From: Chromatiales bacterium
GTDB lineage: Bacteria; Pseudomonadota; Gammaproteobacteria; UBA6429; Thiohalophilaceae
Assembly: GCA_027076325.1 (NCBI GenBank)
Contig: JALTJZ010000050.1
Location: forward strand, 62,001 to 126,000
Direction: 5' to 3'
DNA: 64,000 bases
Below the pieces are notes generated by a model. That model did no database searches, was not told the origin of the DNA, and was given only the letters and a program-made list of their open reading frames with translations. The translations under genes were made by a program, and so were the position numbers. The first letter of the stretch is position 1; each line of letters begins with the position of its first letter. Shown here one piece after another: positions 1-7,074 of this stretch.

Positions 1-318
1 ACGGCTTTTAAAAACATAACCAGATAAACCTGATAATGCTTTAACTTTTTCTTTCGAATAATTAATAAGCTTATCAGTTACATCCAATGTTTTATCATCA
101 CGCCCGATTACTTTAATTCTATTATTTTCGTTTACTAATTCTACTGCGGGACGTGGAACGGATAAACCACATTCGACTTCAGGACAAATGGGATTAAGTT
201 TAAAATATTGAGACAGGTACACAATTAAATCTTTATTGTATTTATTTTTTTCATCATAGCGAACAATGCTATTAGTTAAGCACTGGCTGATGCCGATACA
301 AATATTATCTTTTTTCAT
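1..318 (-). CDS. DUF523 / TudS-like protein (partial, N-terminal 106 residues)
   Basis: The first 318 bases read without a stop on the minus strand from an ATG at 316-318, and the frame leaves the window. The translation has the hallmarks of the DUF523 family, which includes the [4Fe-4S] thiouracil desulfurase TudS: an early SQCL segment with Cys13, an RYD motif, and a CPEVECGLSVPRP segment with Cys45. These two cysteines match positions that bind the cluster in TudS. In many bacteria this domain is fused to a C-terminal DUF1722; the missing part lies outside the window, so that cannot be judged. The gene points the same way as the Nudix gene beside it, about 120 bp away. Family assignment is by motif; the substrate is unknown. 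Confidence 0.75.
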   Translation of the reverse strand, partial: MKKDNICIGISQCLTNSIVRYDEKNKYNKDLIVYLSQYFKLNPICPEVECGLSVPRPAVELVNENNRIKVIGRDDKTLDVTDKLINYSKEKVKALSGLSGYVFKSR

Positions 319-438
319 GACTTTATTATTACGCATTCAATAGAGGTGAAAACTGACATAAATATAAGCAGATCATTGCGGTAAACCTTGTTTGGGGGCT
401 ATCCACCAGGATTGCTGCGCTACATCTCACAATGACTA

Positions 439-969
439 TCAAGATGAATTAATAAACCGGGCTGCTCTAAATAATGCAATGCATGTTTTTGCATCCGTAA
501 TTTTACCGTCCTGTGCTTGCTGTAATGCTTTGCTGAAATCAACCCAACGTACTTCGATTACCTCACCTTGTTCCAGCCTTTGCTCACCATAACTTATTTC
601 TGTTGCTAGAAATAAATAGACTTTTTCTGTGAATATACCCGGGGAGGTTTGAATATTCCCTAAATCAATCCACTGCTTTGCAGTGCAACCACTTTCTTCC
701 TGCAATTCCTGTTGGGCACGTTTCACCGGATAACTGTCATCTTGTTCCAGCATTCCAGCAGGAATTTCCCAAACCCAATCACCCACCGCATGGCGGTATT
801 GGTGTAACAGGCAAACCTGATTATTGTTATTAACCGCAACAATCGCTGCACCACCGGGGTGATAAACAATTTCCAGATCATCAACAGTATTATCAGGTAA
901 GCGTACCTTTTCCTGGTTCAGTTTAATAACACGACCAGTAAAAATAGTTCTAGATTCAAGAGTAGTCAT
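439..969 (-). CDS. nudF: ADP-ribose pyrophosphatase-like Nudix hydrolase
   Basis: A 176-aa protein of the length usual for ADP-ribose pyrophosphatases, which cleave ADP-ribose to AMP and ribose 5-phosphate. The fold is clear: EIPAGMLE at 68-75 leads into the Nudix helix AQQELQEESG at 85-94, whose E91 and E92 are the expected metal ligands. The box is slightly divergent: Gln replaces the usual Arg of REL, and one extra residue lies between the Gly and the helix. TSPGIF at 108-113 is typical of the ADP-ribose group. The gene is not next to tolC or cpdA, its frequent neighbours. No strong ribosome binding site precedes the ATG. Nudix membership is firm; substrate is inferred from similarity. Confidence 0.85.
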   Translation of the reverse strand: MTTLESRTIFTGRVIKLNQEKVRLPDNTVDDLEIVYHPGGAAIVAVNNNNQVCLLHQYRHAVGDWVWEIPAGMLEQDDSYPVKRAQQELQEESGCTAKQWIDLGNIQTSPGIFTEKVYLFLATEISYGEQRLEQGEVIEVRWVDFSKALQQAQDGKITDAKTCIALFRAARFINSS

Positions 970-1097
970 AGCGCTAGTCTATCAACAAACACCATAAGTG
1001 CCAGTTAAAAGAGCAAGCAGGGATGTGGATTGGAGAGAGTCGGGTTGAAAAACATCGACAAAGATCATAAGTGTCAGTATAAAAAGAAACGAACACT

Positions 1098-1128
1098 AAA
1101 AAAAAGGGCACTTTGAGGGAAAGTGCCC
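1098..1128 (-). terminator. Rho-independent terminator, minus strand
   Basis: A 9-bp perfect stem (GGGCACTTT with AAAGTGCCC) and a 5-nt loop are followed on the minus strand by eight T. It has no T tract on the plus strand, so it serves leftward transcription. No coding gene lies on its upstream side in this gap; the candidate small RNA is the only apparent client. Confidence 0.75.
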
Positions 1129-1168
1129 GTAAGTTTACCTAACCTAAGGAGAATTCATAAATATTACA
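1098..1168 (-). ncRNA. Candidate sigma-54-dependent small RNA (~71 nt)
   Basis: On the minus strand a -24/-12 type promoter (1179-1194) would start a transcript near 1168. A strong hairpin plus eight T at 1098-1128 would end it near 1098. No reading frame of useful length lies within. The predicted RNA has an unpaired 5' half containing CTCCTTAGG, complementary to Shine-Dalgarno sequences, followed by the terminator stem. A 20-bp perfect palindrome sits about 100 bp upstream of the promoter, where activators of sigma-54 normally bind. This is a prediction from element spacing only; no known RNA family was recognised. Confidence 0.4.
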
Positions 1169-1178
1169 ATATGATTAA

Positions 1179-1194
1179 TGCAGTTCCTGTGCCA
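1179..1194 (-). promoter_or_regulatory. Putative sigma-54 (-24/-12) promoter
   Basis: Read on the minus strand this is TGGCAC-AGGAA-CTGCA. The sigma-54 consensus is TGGCAC-N5-TTGCW, so there is one mismatch (C for T) and the GG and GC dinucleotides are exactly 12 bp apart. The start would fall near 1168. It points away from phoB into an otherwise empty gap that ends in a minus-strand terminator. Confidence 0.45.
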
Positions 1195-1283
1195 ATACCA
1201 GATATGAATATTTACAAAAGATAAGACACGGGATCAATCACTTAGTTCAGTTTCACCGTTTATTGGTGACATGAATTTGACAT

Positions 1284-1303
1284 TAGAATATCATGATATT
1301 CTA
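1284..1303. promoter_or_regulatory. 20-bp perfect palindrome, possible activator site
   Basis: The core AGAATATCATGATATTCT is self-complementary, and the symmetry extends by one base on each side. It lies 90-109 bp upstream of the putative minus-strand -24 element and about 130 bp before the phoB Pho box. No known operator was recognised; spacing suits an enhancer-binding protein of sigma-54. Confidence 0.4.
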
Positions 1304-1434
1304 TGTGATTGATTTTTATAAGGATAATATTTTATATTTTGACACGGCCGCCTAAAAAGAACACTTTAAAGAAGCCTGTCCGCTGACTATAAAAAGTCAA
1401 TACAAAAACAGCCGGTAAACAGTTATGATTTCAA

Positions 1435-1452
1435 CTGTAATAAAAATGTCAT
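1435..1452 (+). promoter_or_regulatory. Pho box of phoB
   Basis: CTGTAAT-AAAA-ATGTCAT matches the Pho box consensus of two 7-bp repeats with a 4-bp spacer. It ends 23 nt before the phoB ATG. A weak -10 (TTAAAT, 1463-1468) follows at the spacing used by PhoB-activated promoters, which would put the transcript start next to the ATG. It implies autoregulation of phoBR by PhoB under phosphate limitation. Confidence 0.75.
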
Positions 1453-1475
1453 ATACCTTTGCTTAAATACTCGTT

Positions 1476-2171
1476 ATGACCAATATAAATAAGCCCACTG
1501 TTTTAATCATTGATGACGAACATGCGATCCGCGGAATGATAGGCATGGCTCTGGAAAAAGACTACCACTGCCTTGAAGCCAGCGATGCCCATAAAGCTGA
1601 AGCTATTTTAGCTCAGCAATTACCGGATTTAATTCTGCTGGACTGGATGATGCCGGGCATTAGTGGACTTCAATATATAAAAAGCCTGCGCCGAAATGAA
1701 AAAACAGAGTCAATACCGATTATTATGCTAACCGCTAAAACAGAAGAAGAAAATATGCTTGAAAGCCTCGATAGTGGTGCCGATGATTACCTTGGCAAGC
1801 CCTTTTCAACCGAAGAATTAAAAGCACGCATTCGGGCGCTGCTACGCAGAACATCCAATACTCGATCCAATGAAATATTAAATGTTTCAAACCTGATATT
1901 AGATAATACATCGCATCGGGTTTTATCTAATGGGAAAACTGTTACCCTCGGGCCAACCGAATATAATTTGCTTGCCTTTTTTATGCGCTCGCCAGAGCGT
2001 GTATATAGCCGTGAGCAACTACTAAATGGGGTATGGGGCGAAAGTGTTTATGTTGAGGAACGTACTGTTGATGTGCATATCCGCCGTTTACGTAAAGCAC
2101 TGGAACCGTCTAATAACCAGGACTTAATCCAGACTGTACGCGGTGCAGGTTACCGGCTATCCACACAATAA
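1476..2171 (+). CDS. phoB: Phosphate regulon response regulator PhoB
   Basis: A 231-aa OmpR/PhoB-type regulator that activates Pho-box promoters when phosphate is scarce. The receiver domain (about 8-122) has the acidic pair D13-D14, the phosphoacceptor D56 in LLDWMMPG, T86 and K108. The C-terminal winged-helix domain (about 132-231) carries the PTEYNLL and VDVHIRRLRKAL segments of PhoB. It overlaps phoR by one base, so both are co-transcribed. No Shine-Dalgarno sequence precedes the ATG, and a Pho box ends 23 nt upstream, which suggests a leaderless, autoregulated transcript. Position beside phoR and the pst genes makes the assignment firm. Confidence 0.97.
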   Translation: MTNINKPTVLIIDDEHAIRGMIGMALEKDYHCLEASDAHKAEAILAQQLPDLILLDWMMPGISGLQYIKSLRRNEKTESIPIIMLTAKTEEENMLESLDSGADDYLGKPFSTEELKARIRALLRRTSNTRSNEILNVSNLILDNTSHRVLSNGKTVTLGPTEYNLLAFFMRSPERVYSREQLLNGVWGESVYVEERTVDVHIRRLRKALEPSNNQDLIQTVRGAGYRLSTQ

Positions 2172-3466
2172 TGCACCCTCAATTTCAACGTGAACTCTGG
2201 TTACTGGTCTTCCTGATATTTTTTGCAGCCATTGTTGGCTCTGCTTTTGACCTTTCCATGTTATTTGTTAACCTTGTTTTACTTGCATACATTATATTTA
2301 CTTTTCTGAACATTTCAAAACTGCACCGCTGGCTGCTACACCGAAAAAACGAACCTTTACCAGAAGGTCGTGGCTACTGGGGTGAAATTTTCCATGAACT
2401 TTTTCTAATGGAAAAAAAACACGCTAAAAACAAACTTACTCTCAGTGAAACAATTCTACGTTTTCAGGATGCAACCACCGCCTTACCTGATGCAATGATT
2501 ATCCTCAACAAACACCAGCAAATTGACTGGTCAAATAATGCCGCCGAATCACTAGTTGGTGTACGAAACCCGGAAGACACACAACAACCGATTAGTAATT
2601 TAATTCGTGCCCCAGAATTTATGAAGTACCTGAATAGAAAAGACTATAGCAAGGCGCTTACGATGCCCTCTCCCGAACAACCAACAAAACAACTGGCTGT
2701 TCAGATTATTCCCTATGTAAAGCAGCAAACACTGATTATCTGCCGTGATGTAAGCCATATTAATAAACTTGAAGAAATGCGCAGCAGCTTTGTGGCAAAT
2801 GCATCGCACGAACTGCGTTCGCCAATTACGGTTATTTCCGGCTATCTGGAAACCTTGCAACATCATTTACCCGATAATCCCGAAAAACTGGCTAAAATTA
2901 TTAACAACATGTATGACCAATCAAAACGTATGGAACGACTGGTAACTGATTTACTAGCATTATCAAAACTTGAAACACGCCCGACCGACCAGCATGATAA
3001 TGAAGTTGAGATTCCGGCGCTACTAACAGCCATCAAGGAATCAGCTATAATCCTGAGTGATAATAAAAAGCATAATATAGAACTGAATATTAAAACCAAA
3101 TCTAATATCAGCGGCAACTACGAAGAACTTTACAGTTTATTTTCTAATTTGGTCAACAATGCAGTTCGCTATACACCCAACAAAGGTCATATTTCAATTT
3201 TGTGGGAAGAAATAGATAAACAGATGGTCTTTACTGTTACCGACAGCGGCCACGGTATCCCCAAACAACATATTCCACACCTTACCGAACGTTTTTACCG
3301 GGTTAATATTGACCGTTCACGTGAATCAGGCGGTACCGGGCTAGGGCTTGCCATTGTAAAACACATTGTCGAGCGTCATGATGGCCGACTGGAAATTAGC
3401 AGTAAAATTAATGTAGGGAGTACCTTTCGCTGTATTTTCCCAACCACACGTTTAATCAAGCATTAA
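2171..3466 (+). CDS. phoR: Phosphate regulon sensor histidine kinase PhoR
   Basis: A 431-aa inner-membrane kinase that phosphorylates PhoB when the Pst system reports low phosphate. Two hydrophobic segments lie at about 9-50, followed by a basic linker and a PAS domain (about 95-195). The dimerisation and phosphotransfer domain has H213 in NASHELRSPIT. The ATPase domain shows the N box (NLVNNAVRYTP, 326-336), DSGHGIP (358-364) and GGTGLGLAIV (387-396). The short membrane region without a large periplasmic sensor domain is the usual PhoR layout, which senses through PstSCAB-PhoU. Its ATG uses the last base of the phoB stop codon. Confidence 0.96.
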   Translation: MHPQFQRELWLLVFLIFFAAIVGSAFDLSMLFVNLVLLAYIIFTFLNISKLHRWLLHRKNEPLPEGRGYWGEIFHELFLMEKKHAKNKLTLSETILRFQDATTALPDAMIILNKHQQIDWSNNAAESLVGVRNPEDTQQPISNLIRAPEFMKYLNRKDYSKALTMPSPEQPTKQLAVQIIPYVKQQTLIICRDVSHINKLEEMRSSFVANASHELRSPITVISGYLETLQHHLPDNPEKLAKIINNMYDQSKRMERLVTDLLALSKLETRPTDQHDNEVEIPALLTAIKESAIILSDNKKHNIELNIKTKSNISGNYEELYSLFSNLVNNAVRYTPNKGHISILWEEIDKQMVFTVTDSGHGIPKQHIPHLTERFYRVNIDRSRESGGTGLGLAIVKHIVERHDGRLEISSKINVGSTFRCIFPTTRLIKH

Positions 3467-3467
3467 G

Positions 3468-3508
3468 CTTGTCATGTAATTGTCATATTAGTGTCATAAA
3501 ATATTCAT
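3468..3508 (+). promoter_or_regulatory. Tandem Pho boxes of pstS
   Basis: TGTCAT repeats at 3470-3475, 3481-3486 and 3492-3497 are spaced exactly 11 bp apart, and a weaker fourth unit (TTCAT, 3504-3508) follows on the same period. This is two adjacent PhoB sites, one more than at phoB. The array begins 2 nt after the phoR stop. A possible -10 is CATACT (3519-3524), leaving a leader of about 90 nt before pstS. Confidence 0.85.
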
Positions 3509-3618
3509 AGCCAAGCAACATACTCTGGATATAGATATAAATACGGGGTCTTTTTCTAAGATAAAACACCAGCGTCTCAAATCTATCATTAATACTATTT
3601 AAATTTAGGAGTGTTCTC

Positions 3619-4596
3619 ATGAAAAATTTTTTAACTATTGCAGGTGTTGGTTTGCTTTCCAGCCAAATTGCATTTGTATCATCGGCACAAGCTGCCGTAC
3701 AAATTGACAGTAAAATTCCGGCTTACCAGAAAGCCAGTGGTATTTCTGGTAATATTTCAAGCGTTGGTTCCGATACTCTGGCTAACTTAATGACCTTATG
3801 GGCCGAAGAATTTAAACGCTTATACCCTAATGTTAATGTCCAGATACAAGCAGCCGGTTCATCGACTGCACCACCGGCACTCACAGAAGGCACATCCAAC
3901 TTTGGCCCAATGAGTCGTAAAATGAAAGACAAGGAATTACAGGCTTTCGAAAAAAAGTTTGGCTACAAACCCATGGCTATTCCCGTTGCGATTGATGCCC
4001 TGGCCGTTTATGTTCATAAAGATAACCCGATTAAAGGTTTAACTATCCCACAAGTCGATGCCATATTTTCGTCTACAAGAAAATGTGGCTTTAAACACAA
4101 CATTGATACATGGGGCGACCTGGGGATGACCGGCGCATGGAAAAACCGCGCATTACAACTTTTTGGTCGTAATTCTGTATCCGGCACTTATGGTTACTTT
4201 AAAAAGAAAGCATTGTGCAAAGGTGATTACAAATCAACTGTCAACGAACAACCTGGTTCAGCTTCTGTTGTTCAGTCTGTGTCAACATCACTGAATGGTA
4301 TCGGTTACTCCGGCATTGGCTACAAAACATCCGGTATCCGCACTGTTCCTTTAACAAAAAAACCAGGTAAACCTTTTATTGCAGCATCAAATAAAAATGT
4401 AGCAAACGGTAAATACCCTTTAAGCCGTTTCCTCTATGTTTATGTCAATAAAAAACCAAACAAAGCACTGTCACCTCTGGAACGGGAATTTATCAAAATG
4501 ATTCTTTCTAAATCAGGCCAAAAAGTGGTTGTTAAAGATGGTTATGTCCCGCTTAGCAGTAAAATTGTTCGTAAATATCTCAACAAGATAAAATAA
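3619..4596 (+). CDS. pstS: Periplasmic phosphate-binding protein PstS
   Basis: A 325-aa phosphate-binding protein that delivers phosphate to PstCAB. A signal peptide ends near residue 25 (AQA-AVQ). The family motifs follow: GSDTLANLM with the ligand-binding Ser/Asp, [19 protein letters not shown], and [12 protein letters not shown]. The start has a good ribosome binding site (TTAGGAG, 8 nt upstream). It has its own tandem Pho boxes and is closed by a strong terminator at 4614-4640, so it is expressed apart from, and probably above, the membrane subunits. The length and the SGTYGYF loop suit the PstS type found with long PstC/PstA proteins. Confidence 0.96.
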   Translation: MKNFLTIAGVGLLSSQIAFVSSAQAAVQIDSKIPAYQKASGISGNISSVGSDTLANLMTLWAEEFKRLYPNVNVQIQAAGSSTAPPALTEGTSNFGPMSRKMKDKELQAFEKKFGYKPMAIPVAIDALAVYVHKDNPIKGLTIPQVDAIFSSTRKCGFKHNIDTWGDLGMTGAWKNRALQLFGRNSVSGTYGYFKKKALCKGDYKSTVNEQPGSASVVQSVSTSLNGIGYSGIGYKTSGIRTVPLTKKPGKPFIAASNKNVANGKYPLSRFLYVYVNKKPNKALSPLEREFIKMILSKSGQKVVVKDGYVPLSSKIVRKYLNKIK

Positions 4597-4613
4597 AATT
4601 TATCGCCCTTATA

Positions 4614-4640
4614 AACCCCGCTTATAGCGGGGTTTTTTTT
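4614..4640 (+). terminator. Rho-independent terminator after pstS
   Basis: An 8-bp GC-rich stem (AACCCCGC with GCGGGGTT), a 5-nt TTATA loop and eight T on the plus strand. It begins about 17 nt after the pstS stop and separates pstS from pstCAB. Confidence 0.9.
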
Positions 4641-4769
4641 ATTTTACGACCAATAAACTGGCTGTAACAAGACAGTCATATAGCCCGTTCAGTATTTCAG
4701 AACACCCTTACTTTTTTATATAACCTATTGATATTAAAGACCTTATATTTATCCTTTTATTCCGGCTGT

Positions 4770-4788
4770 TTTGTCATAAAACTGTCAT
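4770..4788 (+). promoter_or_regulatory. Pho box of pstC
   Basis: TTTGTCATAAAACTGTCAT holds two TGTCAT repeats 11 bp apart and is the best consensus match in the window. It ends 24 nt before the pstC ATG. TACACT at 4799-4804 is a possible -10; the start would be at 4811-4813, on or beside the start codon. A degenerate third TGTCTA follows at 4795-4800. Confidence 0.85.
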
Positions 4789-4812
4789 AAAAAGTGTCTA
4801 CACTTCATCGCT

Positions 4813-7074
4813 ATGCAACTTCTTAATCAGCTTAATTTTAGCCGTCTCTCACGAAGCCAGATACGCACTTTCAAAGACAAGTTAATGGCCTTTAATATGG
4901 CCGTTGGCGGTATTGGCGTTATTATTGCCATTGTGCTGATCTTTTTTTACCTTGTTTACATCGTATACCCTCTGTTTAAAAGTGCTGATATTTCAAAAAT
5001 AAATCAGTTTCCGGTCAACGCACAGTATGGCCAGACTTTACATCTCGCAATTGAAGAACAAAATAAAATTGCAGTACAGTACACAAGTGAAGGCTATGCG
5101 CTGTTTTTTGATACTCAGACGGGCAAGCAAATAAAACAGGTTTCACTGTTAGCTAACCACAAAGCGGAAGTCACCAGTTTTAAAATATCACAACTTGTTA
5201 ACGACACCGTTATTTTAGGTTTATCCAATGGTCGGGCATTAATAGTAAAGCATTATTTCTCTATCAGTTACCCTGATGACAAAATGCATATTGAGCCGAA
5301 AATAATTTACCCGGTGGGTGAACAGTCTATTCTTGTCGACAACAAAAAACAGCCGCTGGTTGATGTTGCATACCAGCAAGATGATGAACAGGCTACGATT
5401 ATTGCCATAACAAAAGATAGCCGTATCTTAATGGCCTTACTACAGAAAGAATCATCCGGCTTGCTTGAAGAAGACGACGAAGAAAGCACGGCAGAATTTA
5501 CACAAACGATTATTGCCTTGCCTCAAATACAGGATGCCAGCTCTGTTCTGATCGAGCCACAACAGCGTATCGCCTACATCGCAAAAAAATCGGGTGAAGT
5601 CACCGTTGTTGATATTAGTGAAGCAGATAATATTAATGTTATTGAAAAAGTTAATTTATTAAAAGATAACCAGATATTAACCAGTTTTACATTTTTAACC
5701 GGCGGCATTTCAATTTTGGTGGGCAATAATGAAGGGGAAATAGCACAATGGTTTCCGGTTAAAAAAGATAATATTCCGTATTTAACTTTTATACGTTCCT
5801 TTAACCAACAACAAAGCAGCATTATTGATATTGAAACAGAGCAACGCCGGAAAGGTTTTATCTCGGTCACTAATGAGGGACAGATATCCATTTTCAATAG
5901 CACCGCAAAACGTGAAGTGCTGAATACTATTATACCAGAAACCCCAATTCAACATATTGCACTTTCACCACGGGCAGATTTCTTAATCACAGCCAATGAT
6001 AAAGAAATAACAACATGGCATATCGAAAATGAGCACCCTGAAGTATCCTGGGCTATTTTATGGGAACAGATCTGGTACGAAAGTTACAGCGAACCTGAAT
6101 ACACATGGCAATCGTCTTCAGCCGACAATGACTTTGAACCCAAGTACAGTTTTATGCCATTGGCCTTTGGTACACTTAAAGCCGCCTTTTACGCTATGTT
6201 ATTTGCTATCCCGCTGGCATTAATGGGTGCAATTTATACCGCCTATTTTATGGCGCCTAAAATGCGTGCTGTGGTTAAACCCACCATTGAAATTATGGAA
6301 GCCTTACCCACTGTAATTCTGGGCTTTCTTGCCGGTTTATGGCTGGCACCCTTTCTCGAAAAAAATCTGGTGGGTGTGTTTAGTTTGCTTATTGTTATGC
6401 CCATTGGTATTTTGTTATTTTCTTTTGCCTGGCAGGCGCTACCTAAAAAAATCCGTGCACAGGTTCCTGATGGCTGGCATGCCGCTTTATTAATTCCAGT
6501 TATCTTTTTCCTTGGCTGGCTTGCTTTATCATTAAGCCCGCAGCTTGAAAGTCTTTTCTTCAACGGTAACATTCAACTCTGGTTAAAAACATCGCTGGGG
6601 CTGGACTTTGACCAACGTAATGCACTGGTTGTGGGTATTGCAATGGGCGTTGCTGTTATTCCAACTATTTTTTCCATTGCGGAAGATGCCATATTCAGTG
6701 TACCTAAGCACCTAACCTTTGGTTCTTTAGCACTAGGTGCGACCCCATGGCAAACATTAATTCGAGTTGTTATTTTAACCGCTAGTCCGGGTATTTTTTC
6801 TGCCGTTATGATTGGGATGGGGCGCGCCGTGGGCGAAACCATGATAGTACTAATGGCAACCGGCAATACGCCAGTCATGGACTTTAGTATTTTTCAGGGT
6901 ATGCGTACCTTGTCGGCTAATATCGCGGTTGAAGTACCCGAAGCCGAGGTCGCTAGCACCCATTACCGTATTTTATTTCTTGCCGCACTGGTACTGTTTC
7001 TGTTTACTTTTATCTTTAACACCGCTGCGGAAATTGTTCGTCATCGATTACGTAAGAAGTACAGTTCACTATGA
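4813..7074 (+). CDS. pstC: Phosphate ABC transporter permease PstC (long form)
   Basis: One of the two membrane subunits of the phosphate importer. At 753 aa it is more than twice the length of E. coli PstC. After a first membrane helix (about 29-52) comes a large periplasmic region (about 60-430) with a beta-propeller-like pattern of short strands. The usual permease core (about 450-745) carries the EAA loop in GSLALGATPWQTLIRVVIL. This long architecture is known in marine and environmental gammaproteobacteria. The start lacks a Shine-Dalgarno sequence and lies directly downstream of a Pho box. The next internal ATG (4885) also lacks one, so 4813 is kept. It overlaps pstA by 4 nt. Confidence 0.94.
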   Translation: MQLLNQLNFSRLSRSQIRTFKDKLMAFNMAVGGIGVIIAIVLIFFYLVYIVYPLFKSADISKINQFPVNAQYGQTLHLAIEEQNKIAVQYTSEGYALFFDTQTGKQIKQVSLLANHKAEVTSFKISQLVNDTVILGLSNGRALIVKHYFSISYPDDKMHIEPKIIYPVGEQSILVDNKKQPLVDVAYQQDDEQATIIAITKDSRILMALLQKESSGLLEEDDEESTAEFTQTIIALPQIQDASSVLIEPQQRIAYIAKKSGEVTVVDISEADNINVIEKVNLLKDNQILTSFTFLTGGISILVGNNEGEIAQWFPVKKDNIPYLTFIRSFNQQQSSIIDIETEQRRKGFISVTNEGQISIFNSTAKREVLNTIIPETPIQHIALSPRADFLITANDKEITTWHIENEHPEVSWAILWEQIWYESYSEPEYTWQSSSADNDFEPKYSFMPLAFGTLKAAFYAMLFAIPLALMGAIYTAYFMAPKMRAVVKPTIEIMEALPTVILGFLAGLWLAPFLEKNLVGVFSLLIVMPIGILLFSFAWQALPKKIRAQVPDGWHAALLIPVIFFLGWLALSLSPQLESLFFNGNIQLWLKTSLGLDFDQRNALVVGIAMGVAVIPTIFSIAEDAIFSVPKHLTFGSLALGATPWQTLIRVVILTASPGIFSAVMIGMGRAVGETMIVLMATGNTPVMDFSIFQGMRTLSANIAVEVPEAEVASTHYRILFLAALVLFLFTFIFNTAAEIVRHRLRKKYSSL

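Noticed and set aside
1171-1224. 17-codon frame on the plus strand after an AAGGAG
   Set aside because: The AAGGAG is about 20 nt from the ATG, too far; no conserved features. It lies opposite the candidate small RNA.
4665-4690. CAGTCATATAGCCCGTTCAG as a further Pho box before pstC
   Set aside because: Only the first half fits the consensus; the second repeat is degenerate, and a far better box lies at 4770-4788.
5574-6878. Several open frames of 60-110 codons antisense to pstC
   Set aside because: No ribosome binding site, no family resemblance, composition of reverse-complemented coding sequence; typical shadow frames.
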